NCBI RefSeq assembly: GCF_009711085.1
Contig: NZ_WMKA01000022.1
Coordinates: forward strand, 1-60,112
DNA length: 60,112 nucleotides
Source of the DNA: Cellulosimicrobium composti
GTDB lineage: Bacteria; Actinomycetota; Actinomycetes; Actinomycetales; Cellulomonadaceae
Direction of reading: 5' to 3'
This document shows positions 42,321 to 51,123 of the stretch, piece by piece. Below the pieces are notes generated by a model. It was not told the DNA's origin. It was given only the letters and a program-made list of their open reading frames with translations, and searched no databases. Position numbers and translations under genes: made by a program. Position 1 is the first letter of the stretch, and every line of letters begins with the position of its first letter.

Positions 42321-42829
42321 CACGCGCCCCCGGCGCCCGCCCGCGCGGGACGCGTCCGGCGCACGACCACGAGCCCGGCGAGCAGGACGAGGACCGCGGA
42401 GCCGATCCACACGGCGTCGTAGAGCAGCAGGTCCACGCCGTACCGGATCTGGTGGATCCCGAGGATCTTGTGGTTGAGCACGCCGTCGAGGAGCTGGAAG
42501 CCGCCGACCCCGACGAGCACCGCGCCGACCCACCGACCCCACCGCACGTCGCCGCGGCGCCGCACGTCCGCGAGGAGGAACAGCCCCCACACGGTCACGA
42601 ACCAGCCCACCGCGTGGAACACGCCGTCGGCGAGGAGCGCCACGTGCGTCGTCGAGAGGTCGTAGAAGTGGTGCCACTGCAGGCCCAGGTGGAACACGAA
42701 CAGGTCGACGATCGACGCCGCGACGCCGCACCCGAACAGCACGCCCGAGACGAGGGTCCGGCGGTCGCCCGCGCGTGCGCCGTCCGGCGCCGGCCGGTCC
42801 TGCTCCCGCGCGGGGCTCGTGCTGCCCAC
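42320..42829 (-). CDS. DUF2243 membrane protein
   Basis: The 169-residue protein has four predicted helices. The DUF2243 core is LQWHHFYDLSTTHVALLADGVFHAVGW and FQLLDGVLNHKILGIHQIRYGVD, rich in His residues that could bind copper or haem. GTG 42829 has GAGGAGG upstream. Coupled to the CtaG-like gene, suggesting a shared role in copper or oxidase biogenesis. Confidence 0.87.
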   Translation of the reverse strand: MGSTSPAREQDRPAPDGARAGDRRTLVSGVLFGCGVAASIVDLFVFHLGLQWHHFYDLSTTHVALLADGVFHAVGWFVTVWGLFLLADVRRRGDVRWGRWVGAVLVGVGGFQLLDGVLNHKILGIHQIRYGVDLLLYDAVWIGSAVLVLLAGLVVVRRTRPARAGAGGA

Positions 42830-42996
42830 GGCGCCTCCTCCCCGGGGCTCCGGCGCCCCGTGCTTCGCGGTCCTCACGCTACGACGGGCGGCGCGCGCAC
42901 GCGCGCACTCGGGCCCCCGAGGACCCCCGGCAGAACCGCGCACGTCCGGGCCCCGGGAGCGGTTGCCAGTGCCGGGTGCGCGACTAGCGTCGCCTC

Positions 42997-43434
42997 ATGG
43001 TGACCGTCACGCGCAAGGCGAAGTGCTCTCCCGACGCGGTGCTGGCCGTGCTCGCCGACGGCTGGTCGTACTCGACGTGGGTCGTCGGCACGGCGCGGAT
43101 CCGCGCCGTCGACGCCGACTGGCCCGCACCGGGGTCGAAGATCCTGCACTCGGTGGGGCTGTGGCCCGCCCTGCTGAACGACGAGACCGTCGTGCGCGCG
43201 TGGGACCCCGAGCGGGGCATCGAGCTGCAGGCGCGGGGCTGGCCGGCGGGGGAGGCGCGCGTCCGCGTCGAGGTGGTCCCGGCCCCCGACGGCTGCGCGA
43301 TCCGGATCGCGGAGGACGCCGAGAAGGGCCCCGGCACGCTCGTGCCGCGGCCGCTGCGCAGCGCGGTGATCGCGCCCCGGAACGTCGAGACGCTGCGCCG
43401 CCTGGCGTTCCTCGCCGAGCGCCGCTCGCCGTAG
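42997..43434 (+). CDS. SRPBCC (polyketide cyclase-like) family protein
   Basis: The 145-residue protein has the helix-grip fold pattern of the SRPBCC superfamily: N-terminal strand VTVTRKAKCSPDAVLAVLADGWSYSTW, and ligand-pocket strands ending in the C-terminal helix APRNVETLRRLAFLAERR. It binds a hydrophobic ligand in such proteins; whether it is catalytic is unknown. A TAGCGT -10-like box lies 9 bases before the ATG, so it may be leaderless. Confidence 0.82.
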   Translation: MVTVTRKAKCSPDAVLAVLADGWSYSTWVVGTARIRAVDADWPAPGSKILHSVGLWPALLNDETVVRAWDPERGIELQARGWPAGEARVRVEVVPAPDGCAIRIAEDAEKGPGTLVPRPLRSAVIAPRNVETLRRLAFLAERRSP

Positions 43435-43454
43435 CCCGCCGCGGACGCGCACCG

Positions 43455-45053
43455 TCAGCCGTCGCGCAGGAGCCGCCCCCACGCGGTGCGCACGAGCGCG
43501 CGCCGCAGCGCGCCCCGGGGCCCGGCGGCGGCGAGCGCGGCCCGCGCGGCGTTCCACCCGCACGCGCCGTGGACGCCGCCACCCGGGTGGGCCGAGGCGC
43601 TCGCCAGGTAGAGGCCCGTGACCGGGGTCTCGGGGCGGCCGAGCCCGGGGGTCGGCCGGAGGAAGAGCTCCTGGTGGACCGCGGACGTCCCGCCGTTGAT
43701 CGCCCCGCCGCCGAGGTTCGCGTCGGCGGACTCGAGGTCGGCCGGGGTCTGGACGAAGCGGCCCACGACCGCGTCGGCGAACCCGGGCGCGACGCGCTCG
43801 ACCGCGCCCTCCATGCGCGCGACCTCGGCCGCGACGACGTCGGTCGACCACGGCACGCCCTCGGGCACGTGCGTGTACGCCCAGGCGGACTCGGTCCCGG
43901 CGGGGGAGCGCGAGGGGTCCGCCGTCGTCATCTGCCCGAGCACGAGGAACGGACGCTCGGGGACCTGGCCCCGGGACAGGGACGCGGCGACGTCGACGAA
44001 ACCCACCCGGTCGACGCCGAGGTGCACCGTCCCCGCGGTCCGGGCGCCCGGCGCGGTCCACGGCACCGGGCGGTCGAGCGCCCAGCTCACCTTGAGCGTG
44101 GGGTGGTCCCACTGGAACCGCGCGAGGTCCCGGACGAGCCGCGGCGGCAGCCGGTCGGCGCCGACGAGGTCGAGGTAGAGCGCGGGCGCGCTCACGTCGG
44201 CCAGCACCGCGTGGCGCGCGCGCACGTGGCGGCCGTCGGCCGTGCTCACGCCGACGGCGCGGCCGCGCACCACGTGCACCCGGTCGACGCGCGCCCCGGT
44301 GACGACGTCGCCGCCGCGGGCGCGCAGGCGCGCGACGAGCGCGTCCGGGAGTCGCCCCGCCCCGCCGGTGGGGACGGGGAACCCGACGTCCTGCCCCAGC
44401 ATGGCGAGGAGCCACCCGAAGACGCCGCTGCCCGCGGCGTCGGGCGGCACGTCGGCGTGCATCGCGTTGCCGGTGAGCAGCAGGCCCCCGCCCTCGCCGC
44501 GGAACGACTCGTCGGCGAGGCGTCGCACGGGCAGGACCGCGAGCCGGGCGAGGTCGAGCGTGCCGGCCGCCCCGAGGCGGCGCAGCACGCGCAGCACCGG
44601 ACCGGCCGCCGGCAGAGGGCTGAACAGCGCGTCGAGGAGCGCGTCGCGCACGCGGTCCCAGCCCGCCACGAGCTCGAGCCACGCGTCGCCGTCCCCGGCG
44701 GCGAACTCGTCGAGGCCGGCGGCGGTGTCCTCCGGGCGTGCGCGCAGGACCGCGGCGCGGCCGTCGTCCAGCGCGTGGGCGAGCACGTCCGGCGCGCGCG
44801 ACCACGACAGCCCGTGGTCCTCGAGGTGCAGGCCCCGGATCACGGGCGAGCCGGCGGCGAGCGGGTAGAACGCGCTGAACAGGTCCGTGCGGAACCCCGG
44901 CGCCGCGACCTCCGCGTCCCGCACGGCCCCGCCCCACGTCTCCTGCGCCTCCAGGACCAGCACGTCCCACCCCGCGTCGGCGAGCGCGTTCGCGGCGACG
45001 AGCCCGTTCGGGCCCGCCCCGACGACGACGGCGTCGACCGTGGTCAGGCCCAC
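43455..45053 (-). CDS. FAD-dependent oxidoreductase (phytoene-desaturase/NAD(P)-binding amine-oxidase type)
   Basis: The 532-residue protein has an N-terminal dinucleotide-binding motif AVVVGAGPNGLVAANALADAGW, a following LEAQETWGG FAD motif, and the C-terminal FAD-contact region PVTGLYLASASAHPGGGVHGACGWNAARA. It resembles CrtI-type/NAD(P)/FAD-dependent oxidoreductases (carotenoid desaturase relatives, PYROXD2-like) but has no carotenoid genes nearby. GTG 45053 overlaps the dehydrogenase stop. It is the last gene of the sugar-transport operon, so its substrate may be a sugar or polyol derivative, which is uncertain. Confidence 0.85.
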   Translation of the reverse strand: MGLTTVDAVVVGAGPNGLVAANALADAGWDVLVLEAQETWGGAVRDAEVAAPGFRTDLFSAFYPLAAGSPVIRGLHLEDHGLSWSRAPDVLAHALDDGRAAVLRARPEDTAAGLDEFAAGDGDAWLELVAGWDRVRDALLDALFSPLPAAGPVLRVLRRLGAAGTLDLARLAVLPVRRLADESFRGEGGGLLLTGNAMHADVPPDAAGSGVFGWLLAMLGQDVGFPVPTGGAGRLPDALVARLRARGGDVVTGARVDRVHVVRGRAVGVSTADGRHVRARHAVLADVSAPALYLDLVGADRLPPRLVRDLARFQWDHPTLKVSWALDRPVPWTAPGARTAGTVHLGVDRVGFVDVAASLSRGQVPERPFLVLGQMTTADPSRSPAGTESAWAYTHVPEGVPWSTDVVAAEVARMEGAVERVAPGFADAVVGRFVQTPADLESADANLGGGAINGGTSAVHQELFLRPTPGLGRPETPVTGLYLASASAHPGGGVHGACGWNAARAALAAAGPRGALRRALVRTAWGRLLRDG

Positions 45054-46238
45054 GGGTCGAGCACGACCTTGATGCAGCCGTCCTCCTTGCGCTGGAACGT
45101 GCGGTACGCGTCCGGCGCGGACTCGAGCGGGAGCCGGTGCGTGCGCAGGTCGAGGACGCCGAGCGGGTCGGCGACGTCGGCGACGAGGGGGAGGAGGTCG
45201 TCGGTCCAGCGCCGCACGTTCGCCTGCCCCATGCGCAGGGTCAGCTGCTTGTCGAAGAGCTGCATCATCGGCAAGGGGTCCTTCGCGCCGCCGTAGACGC
45301 CCGAGAGCGAGATCGTGCCGCCCCGCCGGGCCAGGTCGATCGCCGCGTACAGGGCCGCGAGACGGTCGGTCCCCGCACGCTCGGTGAGCGGCGCGGCGAG
45401 CGCGTCGGGCAGCACCCCGACCACCTTCTGCGTGGTCTCCGCGACCGGGGACCCGTGCGCCTCCATGCCGACCGCGTCGATCACGGAGTCGGCGCCCCGG
45501 CCGGAGGTGAGGTCGCGCACCGCGCCGACGAGGTCGTCGACGGCGGTCGGGTCGATCGTCTCGACGCCGTGCCGCTGGGCCATCGCGCGGCGCTCCGGCA
45601 CGAGGTCGACGCCCACGACGCGCCCCGCGCCGCGGTGCAGCGCGATGCGGGCCGCCATCTGGCCGATCGGGCCCAGCCCGAGCACGACGACCGTGCCGCC
45701 CGGCGGGACGTCCGCGTACTCGACCGCCTGCCACGCCGTGGGGACCACGTCGGAGAGATAGAGGTAGCGCTCGTCCGGGGACCCGTCGTCGGGCACGACC
45801 ACGGGTCCGTACTGGGCCTGCGGGACGCGCAGGTACTGGGCCTGGCCGCCGGGGACCTGGCCGTAGAGCTTCGTGTACCCGAAGAGGGCCGCGCCCTTGT
45901 CCTGGGGAGCGAACCTGCGTCGTCTCGCACTGCGTCTGCAGGCCGCGCTCGCACATCCAGCAGTGCCCGCACGCGATGTTGAACGGGACGACGACGCGGT
46001 CGCCGACCCGGAGGTTCCCCGCCTCGGGGCCGACCTCCTCGACCACGCCCATCGCCTCGTGACCCAGGACGTCGCCCGCGTCGAGGAACATCCCGAGCAC
46101 GCCGTACAGGTGCAGGTCGGAGCCGCAGATCGCGGTCGACGTGACGCGCACGATCGCGTCGGTGGGCTGCTCGATCCGCGGGTCGGGCACGTCCTCGACG
46201 CTCACCTTCTCGCGTCCCTGCCAGGTCAGTGCTCGCAT
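45044..46238 (-). pseudogene. Zinc-dependent dehydrogenase (MDR/formaldehyde-dehydrogenase-like) with a frameshift
   Basis: The first 107 or so codons give a zinc alcohol dehydrogenase N-terminus: GLY of CGSDLHLYG, GHEAMGVVEEVG and the structural-zinc cysteines CGHCWMCERGLQTQC. After a CCCC run (plus-strand GGGG at 45904-45907) the reading must shift by one base to continue with DKGAALFGYTKLYGQ, YLSDVVPTAWQAVEYA and Rossmann VVVLGLGPIGQMAARIAL. With CCC instead of CCCC the two parts join as a normal protein of about 397 residues. It could be a real recent mutation or a homopolymer sequencing error. The downstream sequence looks well conserved, arguing for the latter or a very recent event. 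Confidence 0.82.
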
Positions 46239-46261
46239 GGTCTGCCGTCCTTCCGTCGATG

Positions 46262-46310
46262 GTCGTGCGTCGTGCGTCGTGCGTCGTGCGCCCGGCGTCG
46301 TGCGCCGTGC
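46262..46310. repeat. Heptanucleotide tandem repeat between permease and dehydrogenase genes
   Basis: Seven consecutive 7-mers fill the gap up to the permease stop. Five are exactly GTCGTGC and two are variants (GCCCGGC, GCCGTGC). Copy number could vary by slippage and change the spacing between the permease and dehydrogenase genes. No hairpin terminator is seen in this 72-bp gap. Confidence 0.8.
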
Positions 46311-47270
46311 TCAGCCCTTGCTCCCCGTCGTGGCCACCCCCTCGACGAAGTGCCGCTGGCCGAGGAAGAAGAGGAGGATCATCGGGAGCGTCGTGATGAC
46401 GGAGGCCGTGACGACGACCTCCCACTGCGACTCGCCCCCGGGGCCGAACTGGTCGATGAGCGCCTTGAGACCGCGCGGGATCGTGAACGTCGACGAGTCC
46501 TGCAGGTAGATGAGGGGCCGCATGAGGTCGGTCCACGACGCCTGGGCCTCGAAGAGGAACGTCAGGACGAGCGCGGGCCGGCACAGCGGCACCGCGATGC
46601 GCCAGAACATCTGCCAGTTGTTCGCGCCGTCGAGCCGCGCCGCCTCGAACGGCTCGCGCGGCAGGCCGAGGAAGAACTGCCGCAGCAGGAACACGTAGAA
46701 CGCGCTCGCGAAGAGGTTGCCCGCCCACAGCGGCACGTTCGTCCCCACGAGCCCCAGCTGGTTCCAGATGAGGAACGTGGGGATCATCGTCACCGCGCCG
46801 GGCAGCATCATGGTCGCCAGCACGAGCCCGAACAGCGGCCCGCGGCCCCGGAAGCGGAAGAACGCGAACCCCCACGCGACGAGTGCGCTCGACACCGTGA
46901 CGAGCCCGGCCGCGAGCACGGTCACCACGACCGTGTTGCCGAGCCAGAGCGCGAGCGGCGCCTCCTGCCACACCGTCACGTAGTTGTCGAGCGTGAACGT
47001 GCGCGGCACGAGACGGTTGTCGAAGACCTCGGCGCGCGGCTTGAACGAGGCCGAGAGCAGCCACAGCAGGGGGTAGACGAACGCGACGGTCGCGAGCACG
47101 AGCGCGGCGAGCACGACGGCGCGCAGCCACCGGCGCCGCGGCCCGCGAGCGCTCGGTGCCGGTCGCGCCGGCGGGGGAGGGCCGAGCGTCTCGGGGGTGC
47201 CGGCCGCGGGGTCGGTCGCCGCGCCGGCGCCGCTCACCGCGGGGCGGGGGAACGAGGGGGCGGTGGTCAT
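46311..47270 (-). CDS. Carbohydrate ABC transporter permease (CUT1, MalG-like)
   Basis: The 319-residue permease has a Pro-rich cytosolic N-terminus and six helices. The MalG-type coupling loop is EAARLDGANNWQMFWRIAVPLCRPAL, and the first helix region VYPLLWLLSASFK is typical. ATG 47270 overlaps the upstream permease stop (ATGA). It forms the pore with the MalF-like partner for a sugar delivered by the 48255-49643 lipoprotein. No ATPase is encoded in the operon; a shared MsiK/MalK-type ATPase elsewhere is the rule in actinomycetes. Confidence 0.92.
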   Translation of the reverse strand: MTTAPSFPRPAVSGAGAATDPAAGTPETLGPPPPARPAPSARGPRRRWLRAVVLAALVLATVAFVYPLLWLLSASFKPRAEVFDNRLVPRTFTLDNYVTVWQEAPLALWLGNTVVVTVLAAGLVTVSSALVAWGFAFFRFRGRGPLFGLVLATMMLPGAVTMIPTFLIWNQLGLVGTNVPLWAGNLFASAFYVFLLRQFFLGLPREPFEAARLDGANNWQMFWRIAVPLCRPALVLTFLFEAQASWTDLMRPLIYLQDSSTFTIPRGLKALIDQFGPGGESQWEVVVTASVITTLPMILLFFLGQRHFVEGVATTGSKG

Positions 47271-48253
47271 CGCTGCTCCCCCTCGTAGTAGACGAGCCGT
47301 CGGGACACGACGAGCTGGACGACCGTGACGAGCATGATGACGACGAACAGGAGCCACGCGAGCGCCGAGGCGTACCCCATGTGCAGCTCCTGGAACCCCT
47401 CCTGGAAGAGGTAGATCACGCAGAACAGCGCGGCGTCGTTGCGGTAGGTCGAGTTCCCGGCGCCGAAGTACGCCGAGTACGCCTCGGTGAACATCTGGAA
47501 GCCGGCGATGGTGTTGATCACGACGACGAAGAACAGCGCGCCGCTGATCATCGGCACGGTCACCGCACGCGTGCGGCGCCAGAACCCCGCGCCGTCGACG
47601 CGCGCCGCGTCGTAGAGGTCGTTCGGCACGTTGCGCAGCGCGGCGAGCAGGATGATGACGGCCGACCCGACGGTCCAGAGGCTGATGAGGACGAGGCCGG
47701 GCTTGATCCAGTCCTGGTCCGTGGTCCACGACGGGCCCTGGATGCCGACCCACGACAGCACCTCGTTGACGATCCCGTACTGGCCGTTGAACAGCAGGAG
47801 CAGGAGCACTCCGACGGCGACGGGCGGCGTCATCTTCGGGATGAAGAACGCCGTCCGGAAGAACCCGGCGGAGCGCGCCGCCTGGTTGAGCAGGAGCGCG
47901 AGCGCGAGCGCGACGACCGTGTACAGCGGCACCTGGACCACCGTGTAGACGAGCGTGTTCCACAGCGACAGCGCGACCTTCGGGTCCTGCGCCATCTCGC
48001 GGTAGTTGTCGAGGCCCACGAACGTCGGGTCGTTGATGACGTCGTAGTCCGTGAGCGACAGGTAGGCGCTGTAGAGGATCGGCCACGCCGTGAAGACGAC
48101 GAACCCGACGATCCACGGGCTGATGAAGCGCAGCGCGGCGTTGCGCTCGCGCCGCTCGGACGGGCTGGGGCGCGCGCGACGGCGCCGGACGGGCGCCTCG
48201 CGCGACCCGCCCGTGGCCGGCGTCGGCAGGGCCGGCGCGACGGGCGTCGTCAC
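47267..48253 (-). CDS. Carbohydrate ABC transporter permease (CUT1, MalF-like)
   Basis: The 328-residue permease starts at GTG 48253 with GAGGAGGA upstream and only one base after the binding-protein stop. Landmarks are ISPWIVGFVVFTAWPILYSAYLSLTDYD, FVGLDNYREM and the coupling loop YDAARVDGAGFWRRTRAVTVPMIS. About six helices. It pairs with the MalG-like permease in importing an unidentified mono- or oligosaccharide. Confidence 0.92.
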   Translation of the reverse strand: MTTPVAPALPTPATGGSREAPVRRRRARPSPSERRERNAALRFISPWIVGFVVFTAWPILYSAYLSLTDYDVINDPTFVGLDNYREMAQDPKVALSLWNTLVYTVVQVPLYTVVALALALLLNQAARSAGFFRTAFFIPKMTPPVAVGVLLLLLFNGQYGIVNEVLSWVGIQGPSWTTDQDWIKPGLVLISLWTVGSAVIILLAALRNVPNDLYDAARVDGAGFWRRTRAVTVPMISGALFFVVVINTIAGFQMFTEAYSAYFGAGNSTYRNDAALFCVIYLFQEGFQELHMGYASALAWLLFVVIMLVTVVQLVVSRRLVYYEGEQR

Positions 48254-48254
48254 C

Positions 48255-49643
48255 TCAGTCCTCCTCGTCCCACCGCGCCCACGCGTCGTCGAGCGCCTGC
48301 TGGGCCTCGTCCTGCGCCTGGGCCAGGGCGTCCGCCGGCTCCTGCTGGCCGTTGAGCACGCGGTTCACCGCGTCCTGCCAGGCCGTCTCGAACTCGTTGT
48401 CCGCGGGGTTGGCGGGCAGCGCGAAGGTCGCGTCGTTCGCCTCGTACATCGCGTCGATCGCGTCCTGCCAGGGCTGCGGGGCGTCGTCCGGGACGAGGTC
48501 CGCGCGGATCTGCTCGTCCGCCTCCTCGTTGCCGGTGAGGACGCCGGTGAACACGAGCCCGTCCTGGGCCCTCGCGTCGGCGCGCGCCTGCGCCGCCTGC
48601 ACCCACGCGTCGGTCTCCGTCATGAGGCGCGCGAACCGGCACGCCGCGGCGGGGTTCTCGCTGCCGCGCGGCACGGCCCAGGCCGAGCCCGACGCGAACG
48701 CGATCGCGTCGCCGCCGGGCGTGCGCACGGCGTCGAAAGCCATGGGCGCGTCGGGCGAGGACTCGTTGAGGACGTTGATGTACCACTGCTCCATCGGCAT
48801 CGCGCCGAGCACGCCCGTGGCGAACTGGTTGCCGGCCCCGAAGAAGTCCGCCGAGTCGCGGTACGTCTTCACGGCGGGGAAGCCGCCCTGCGCGTCGTAG
48901 ATCCCGACGGCCCACTCGAGCGCCTCGACGACCTCGGGCGCGTCGAGCTGCGCCGTCCGTCCGTCCTCGGAGAGCAGGTCGGCGCCCGCGGCCTTCGCCC
49001 ACAGGGGCAGGAACTCCGGCAGCTTCGAGTCGAACCCGATGACGCTCAGCGTTCCGCCGGCGGTGCGCATCAGCGCCTCGTTCGCCGCGGTGACGGCGTC
49101 GCGGTCGGACCCGTTCACGTCGTCGACCGTCAGCCCCGCCGCCGACAGCAGGTCCGCGTTCGCCATGGTAACCTGGACCTGGTTGAACTCGGGGATGCCG
49201 TACACGCTGCCGTCGAACGTCACCTGCTCGACGGCCGTGTCCACGAACGCGTCGAGGTCGACGCCCTCGGCGTCGACGCACTCGTCGAGCGGGAGGATCG
49301 CGTCGCGCGACGCGAACGTGCCGATCTGGTCCCGGTTGGCGTAGACGAGGTCCGGCGGGTTCCCCGACGCGACGGCCGACAGGAAGGCCTGGATGTCGAG
49401 CTCGCCCTCCGCCAGGCGCACGTCGACGCCCTCCAGGTCCTGCGTGGCGCGGTCGTACCGGACCTCGCCGATCTCGTCGCCCGTCCCGAACCCCATGACC
49501 GAGCGCTCGCCCGACGGCGACCCGTCGGCCGAGAAGTCGACGTCCGCGCCCTCGTCACCCGTGCCCTGGGCGCAGCCCGTCAGGGCCAGGGCGGCCACCA
49601 CCATGCTCGTTCCTGCGGCTGCGGCGCCGCGTCGGCGGACCAT
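48255..49643 (-). CDS. Extracellular sugar-binding lipoprotein (family 1)
   Basis: The 462-residue MalE-type protein has lipobox LTGC (Cys24). The family-1 binding fold is seen in GELDIQAFLSAVASGNPPDLVYANRDQIGTF, YGIPEFNQVQVTMANADLL and FFGAGNQFATGVLGAMPMEQWYIN. The second of two adjacent ATGs (49643) fits the AGGAGG spacing. It is the first gene of the leftward operon. The C-terminus carries an extra Gln/Ala/Asp-rich helix. The ligand is probably an oligosaccharide; nearby secreted dehydrogenases and the FAD enzyme fit sugar scavenging. Confidence 0.92.
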   Translation of the reverse strand: MVRRRGAAAAGTSMVVAALALTGCAQGTGDEGADVDFSADGSPSGERSVMGFGTGDEIGEVRYDRATQDLEGVDVRLAEGELDIQAFLSAVASGNPPDLVYANRDQIGTFASRDAILPLDECVDAEGVDLDAFVDTAVEQVTFDGSVYGIPEFNQVQVTMANADLLSAAGLTVDDVNGSDRDAVTAANEALMRTAGGTLSVIGFDSKLPEFLPLWAKAAGADLLSEDGRTAQLDAPEVVEALEWAVGIYDAQGGFPAVKTYRDSADFFGAGNQFATGVLGAMPMEQWYINVLNESSPDAPMAFDAVRTPGGDAIAFASGSAWAVPRGSENPAAACRFARLMTETDAWVQAAQARADARAQDGLVFTGVLTGNEEADEQIRADLVPDDAPQPWQDAIDAMYEANDATFALPANPADNEFETAWQDAVNRVLNGQQEPADALAQAQDEAQQALDDAWARWDEED

Positions 49644-49699
49644 CATCTGCCTCCTCGTGGGAGCCACGGGGCGGACGGCAGGGTGCCCGACGCCACCGT

Positions 49700-49751
49700 G
49701 GTGCTCGACGGCGTCGGCGGTTGGCTGCACCGACGCCGCCAGTGAAGCACC
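49700..49751. promoter_or_regulatory. Nested inverted repeats upstream of the sugar-transport operon
   Basis: Outer arms GGTGCT/AGCACC (49700-49705, 49746-49751) enclose inner arms GGCGTCGG/CCGACGCC (49710-49717, 49730-49737). They lie 57 bp before the binding-protein start in the divergent gap. They could be an operator or an RNA leader hairpin; no promoter is obvious. Confidence 0.4.
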
Positions 49752-49875
49752 GCCGCCGTCCGCACACACGTCGAGCCGGTTCTCGGCGCGGTCCCGCCGC
49801 GTGCACCCCGCGGCGACCCGTGCGCCGCGCCACGGCGCGCGTGCGGGCGCCCGCCGGGCGCGGCACGCTCGGGGC

Positions 49876-51006
49876 GTGACACACGAGGACGGCACGACGG
49901 GGCCGGCGCGCGGCGCCCGGGCGCGCGCGGCGGCGAGGTGGGCGCGCGACGCGGTCTCCGCGGCGCAGCGGCGATGGGTGCGCCACCCGCGGTGGTCGCT
50001 CGCGGTCAAGGGCGCGGTCGCCGCGGCGCTCGCCTGGTTCGTGGGTGTCCTGGCGCCCGAGCCCTTCTCCGACTACCCCTACTACGCGCCGCTGGGCGCC
50101 GTCGTCGCCACGACGAGCACGCTCGCGCGGTCCGTGCGCGAGTCGGTCCAGGCCATCCTCGCGATCCTCGTGGGTGCAGCGATCGCGCGGGTCGTCGACC
50201 TCGCGCTGTACCCGAGCGCGGCGTCCGTGGCGCTCGTCGTCGGTCTCGCGCTGCTGTGCGCGGGGTGGCGCCGGTTCGGCGAGATGGGGACGTGGGCCGT
50301 GACGTCGGCCCTGTTCGTGCTCATCATCGGCAACGCGGCGAAGGTCGAGTTCGTGGGGGCGTACGCCGGGCTCGTCGTCGCGGGGGCCGCGATCGGCGTC
50401 GGGATCAACCTGCTCGTCCCGCCGCTCCCGCTCACGCCGACCGAGGAGGCGCTCGACGGGCTGCGCGACACGCTCGTCGACCAGGTCGAGGCGCTCGCGG
50501 ACGGGCTCGACGGCGAGCGGCCCCCGTCGGCGGAGGAGTGGGAGGAGCGGCGCCGCGAGGTCGAGCCCACCCTGGCGCGGGCGCGCGACGCCGTCTCCCG
50601 CACGCGCGAGGCCGCGCGCGCGAACATCCGCCTGCGCCGGCACCGTGACTGGGCCGCCTCGCAGGTCCGCCGCGCGCGCGAGCTCGAGGGGTCGGCGGAC
50701 GTCGTCGAGTCGCTCGTCCGGCTGCTGGTCGAGTGGGAGCGCGAGGACCGGGACGACCTCGCGCTCGGCGCACGCCTGCGCCCGATCGCGTCCCGCGCGC
50801 TGGGCTCCTTCGCCGTCGCGCTGGGCTCGGTGGGCACCGAGCCCGCGGACGCGGGCGCGCTGCACGACCTTGACGAGCGCGCGGAGGAGCTGCGCGAGGC
50901 CGTGCGCGCCGCCCGGCGCGAGCGCGACGAGGACTACTTCGTCGCGGGGGCCGTGGTGCTCGCCCTGCGGCGCGGGGCCGCGGCGCTCGCGCCCCCTCCC
51001 GCCTGA
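49876..51006 (+). CDS. FUSC/aromatic-acid-exporter-like membrane protein
   Basis: The 376-residue protein has an N-terminal half with about six helices (VKGAVAAALAWFVGVLAPEPFSDYPYYAPLGAVVAT, VGLALLCAGW, VVAGAAIGVGINLLVPP), matching the FUSC/aromatic acid exporter type. A cytosolic helical half follows with many charged residues (EEWEERRREVEPTLARARDAV). GTG 49876 is weakly supported by a ribosome site. It may export aromatic or other acids; single-copy relatives in actinobacteria are uncharacterised. Confidence 0.8.
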   Translation: MTHEDGTTGPARGARARAAARWARDAVSAAQRRWVRHPRWSLAVKGAVAAALAWFVGVLAPEPFSDYPYYAPLGAVVATTSTLARSVRESVQAILAILVGAAIARVVDLALYPSAASVALVVGLALLCAGWRRFGEMGTWAVTSALFVLIIGNAAKVEFVGAYAGLVVAGAAIGVGINLLVPPLPLTPTEEALDGLRDTLVDQVEALADGLDGERPPSAEEWEERRREVEPTLARARDAVSRTREAARANIRLRRHRDWAASQVRRARELEGSADVVESLVRLLVEWEREDRDDLALGARLRPIASRALGSFAVALGSVGTEPADAGALHDLDERAEELREAVRAARRERDEDYFVAGAVVLALRRGAAALAPPPA

Positions 51007-51041
51007 CGGGCGGGCGCGGCCCCGGGCGCGCGCGAACCGCC

Positions 51042-51084
51042 CCGGTCCCGCCGGCTGGTCGGACTCAGCCGGTGGCGGGACCGG
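51042..51084. terminator. Hairpin between convergent genes
   Basis: An 11-bp outer stem (CCGGTCCCGCC / GGCGGGACCGG) and a 4-bp inner stem (GGCT/AGCC) with a small bulge lie 36 bp past the FUSC stop and 40 bp past the leftward gene's stop. Confidence 0.65.
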
Positions 51085-51123
51085 AGCGGTCCACGCGGTC
51101 AGGCGCGCGTGCTCACCGTGGCG

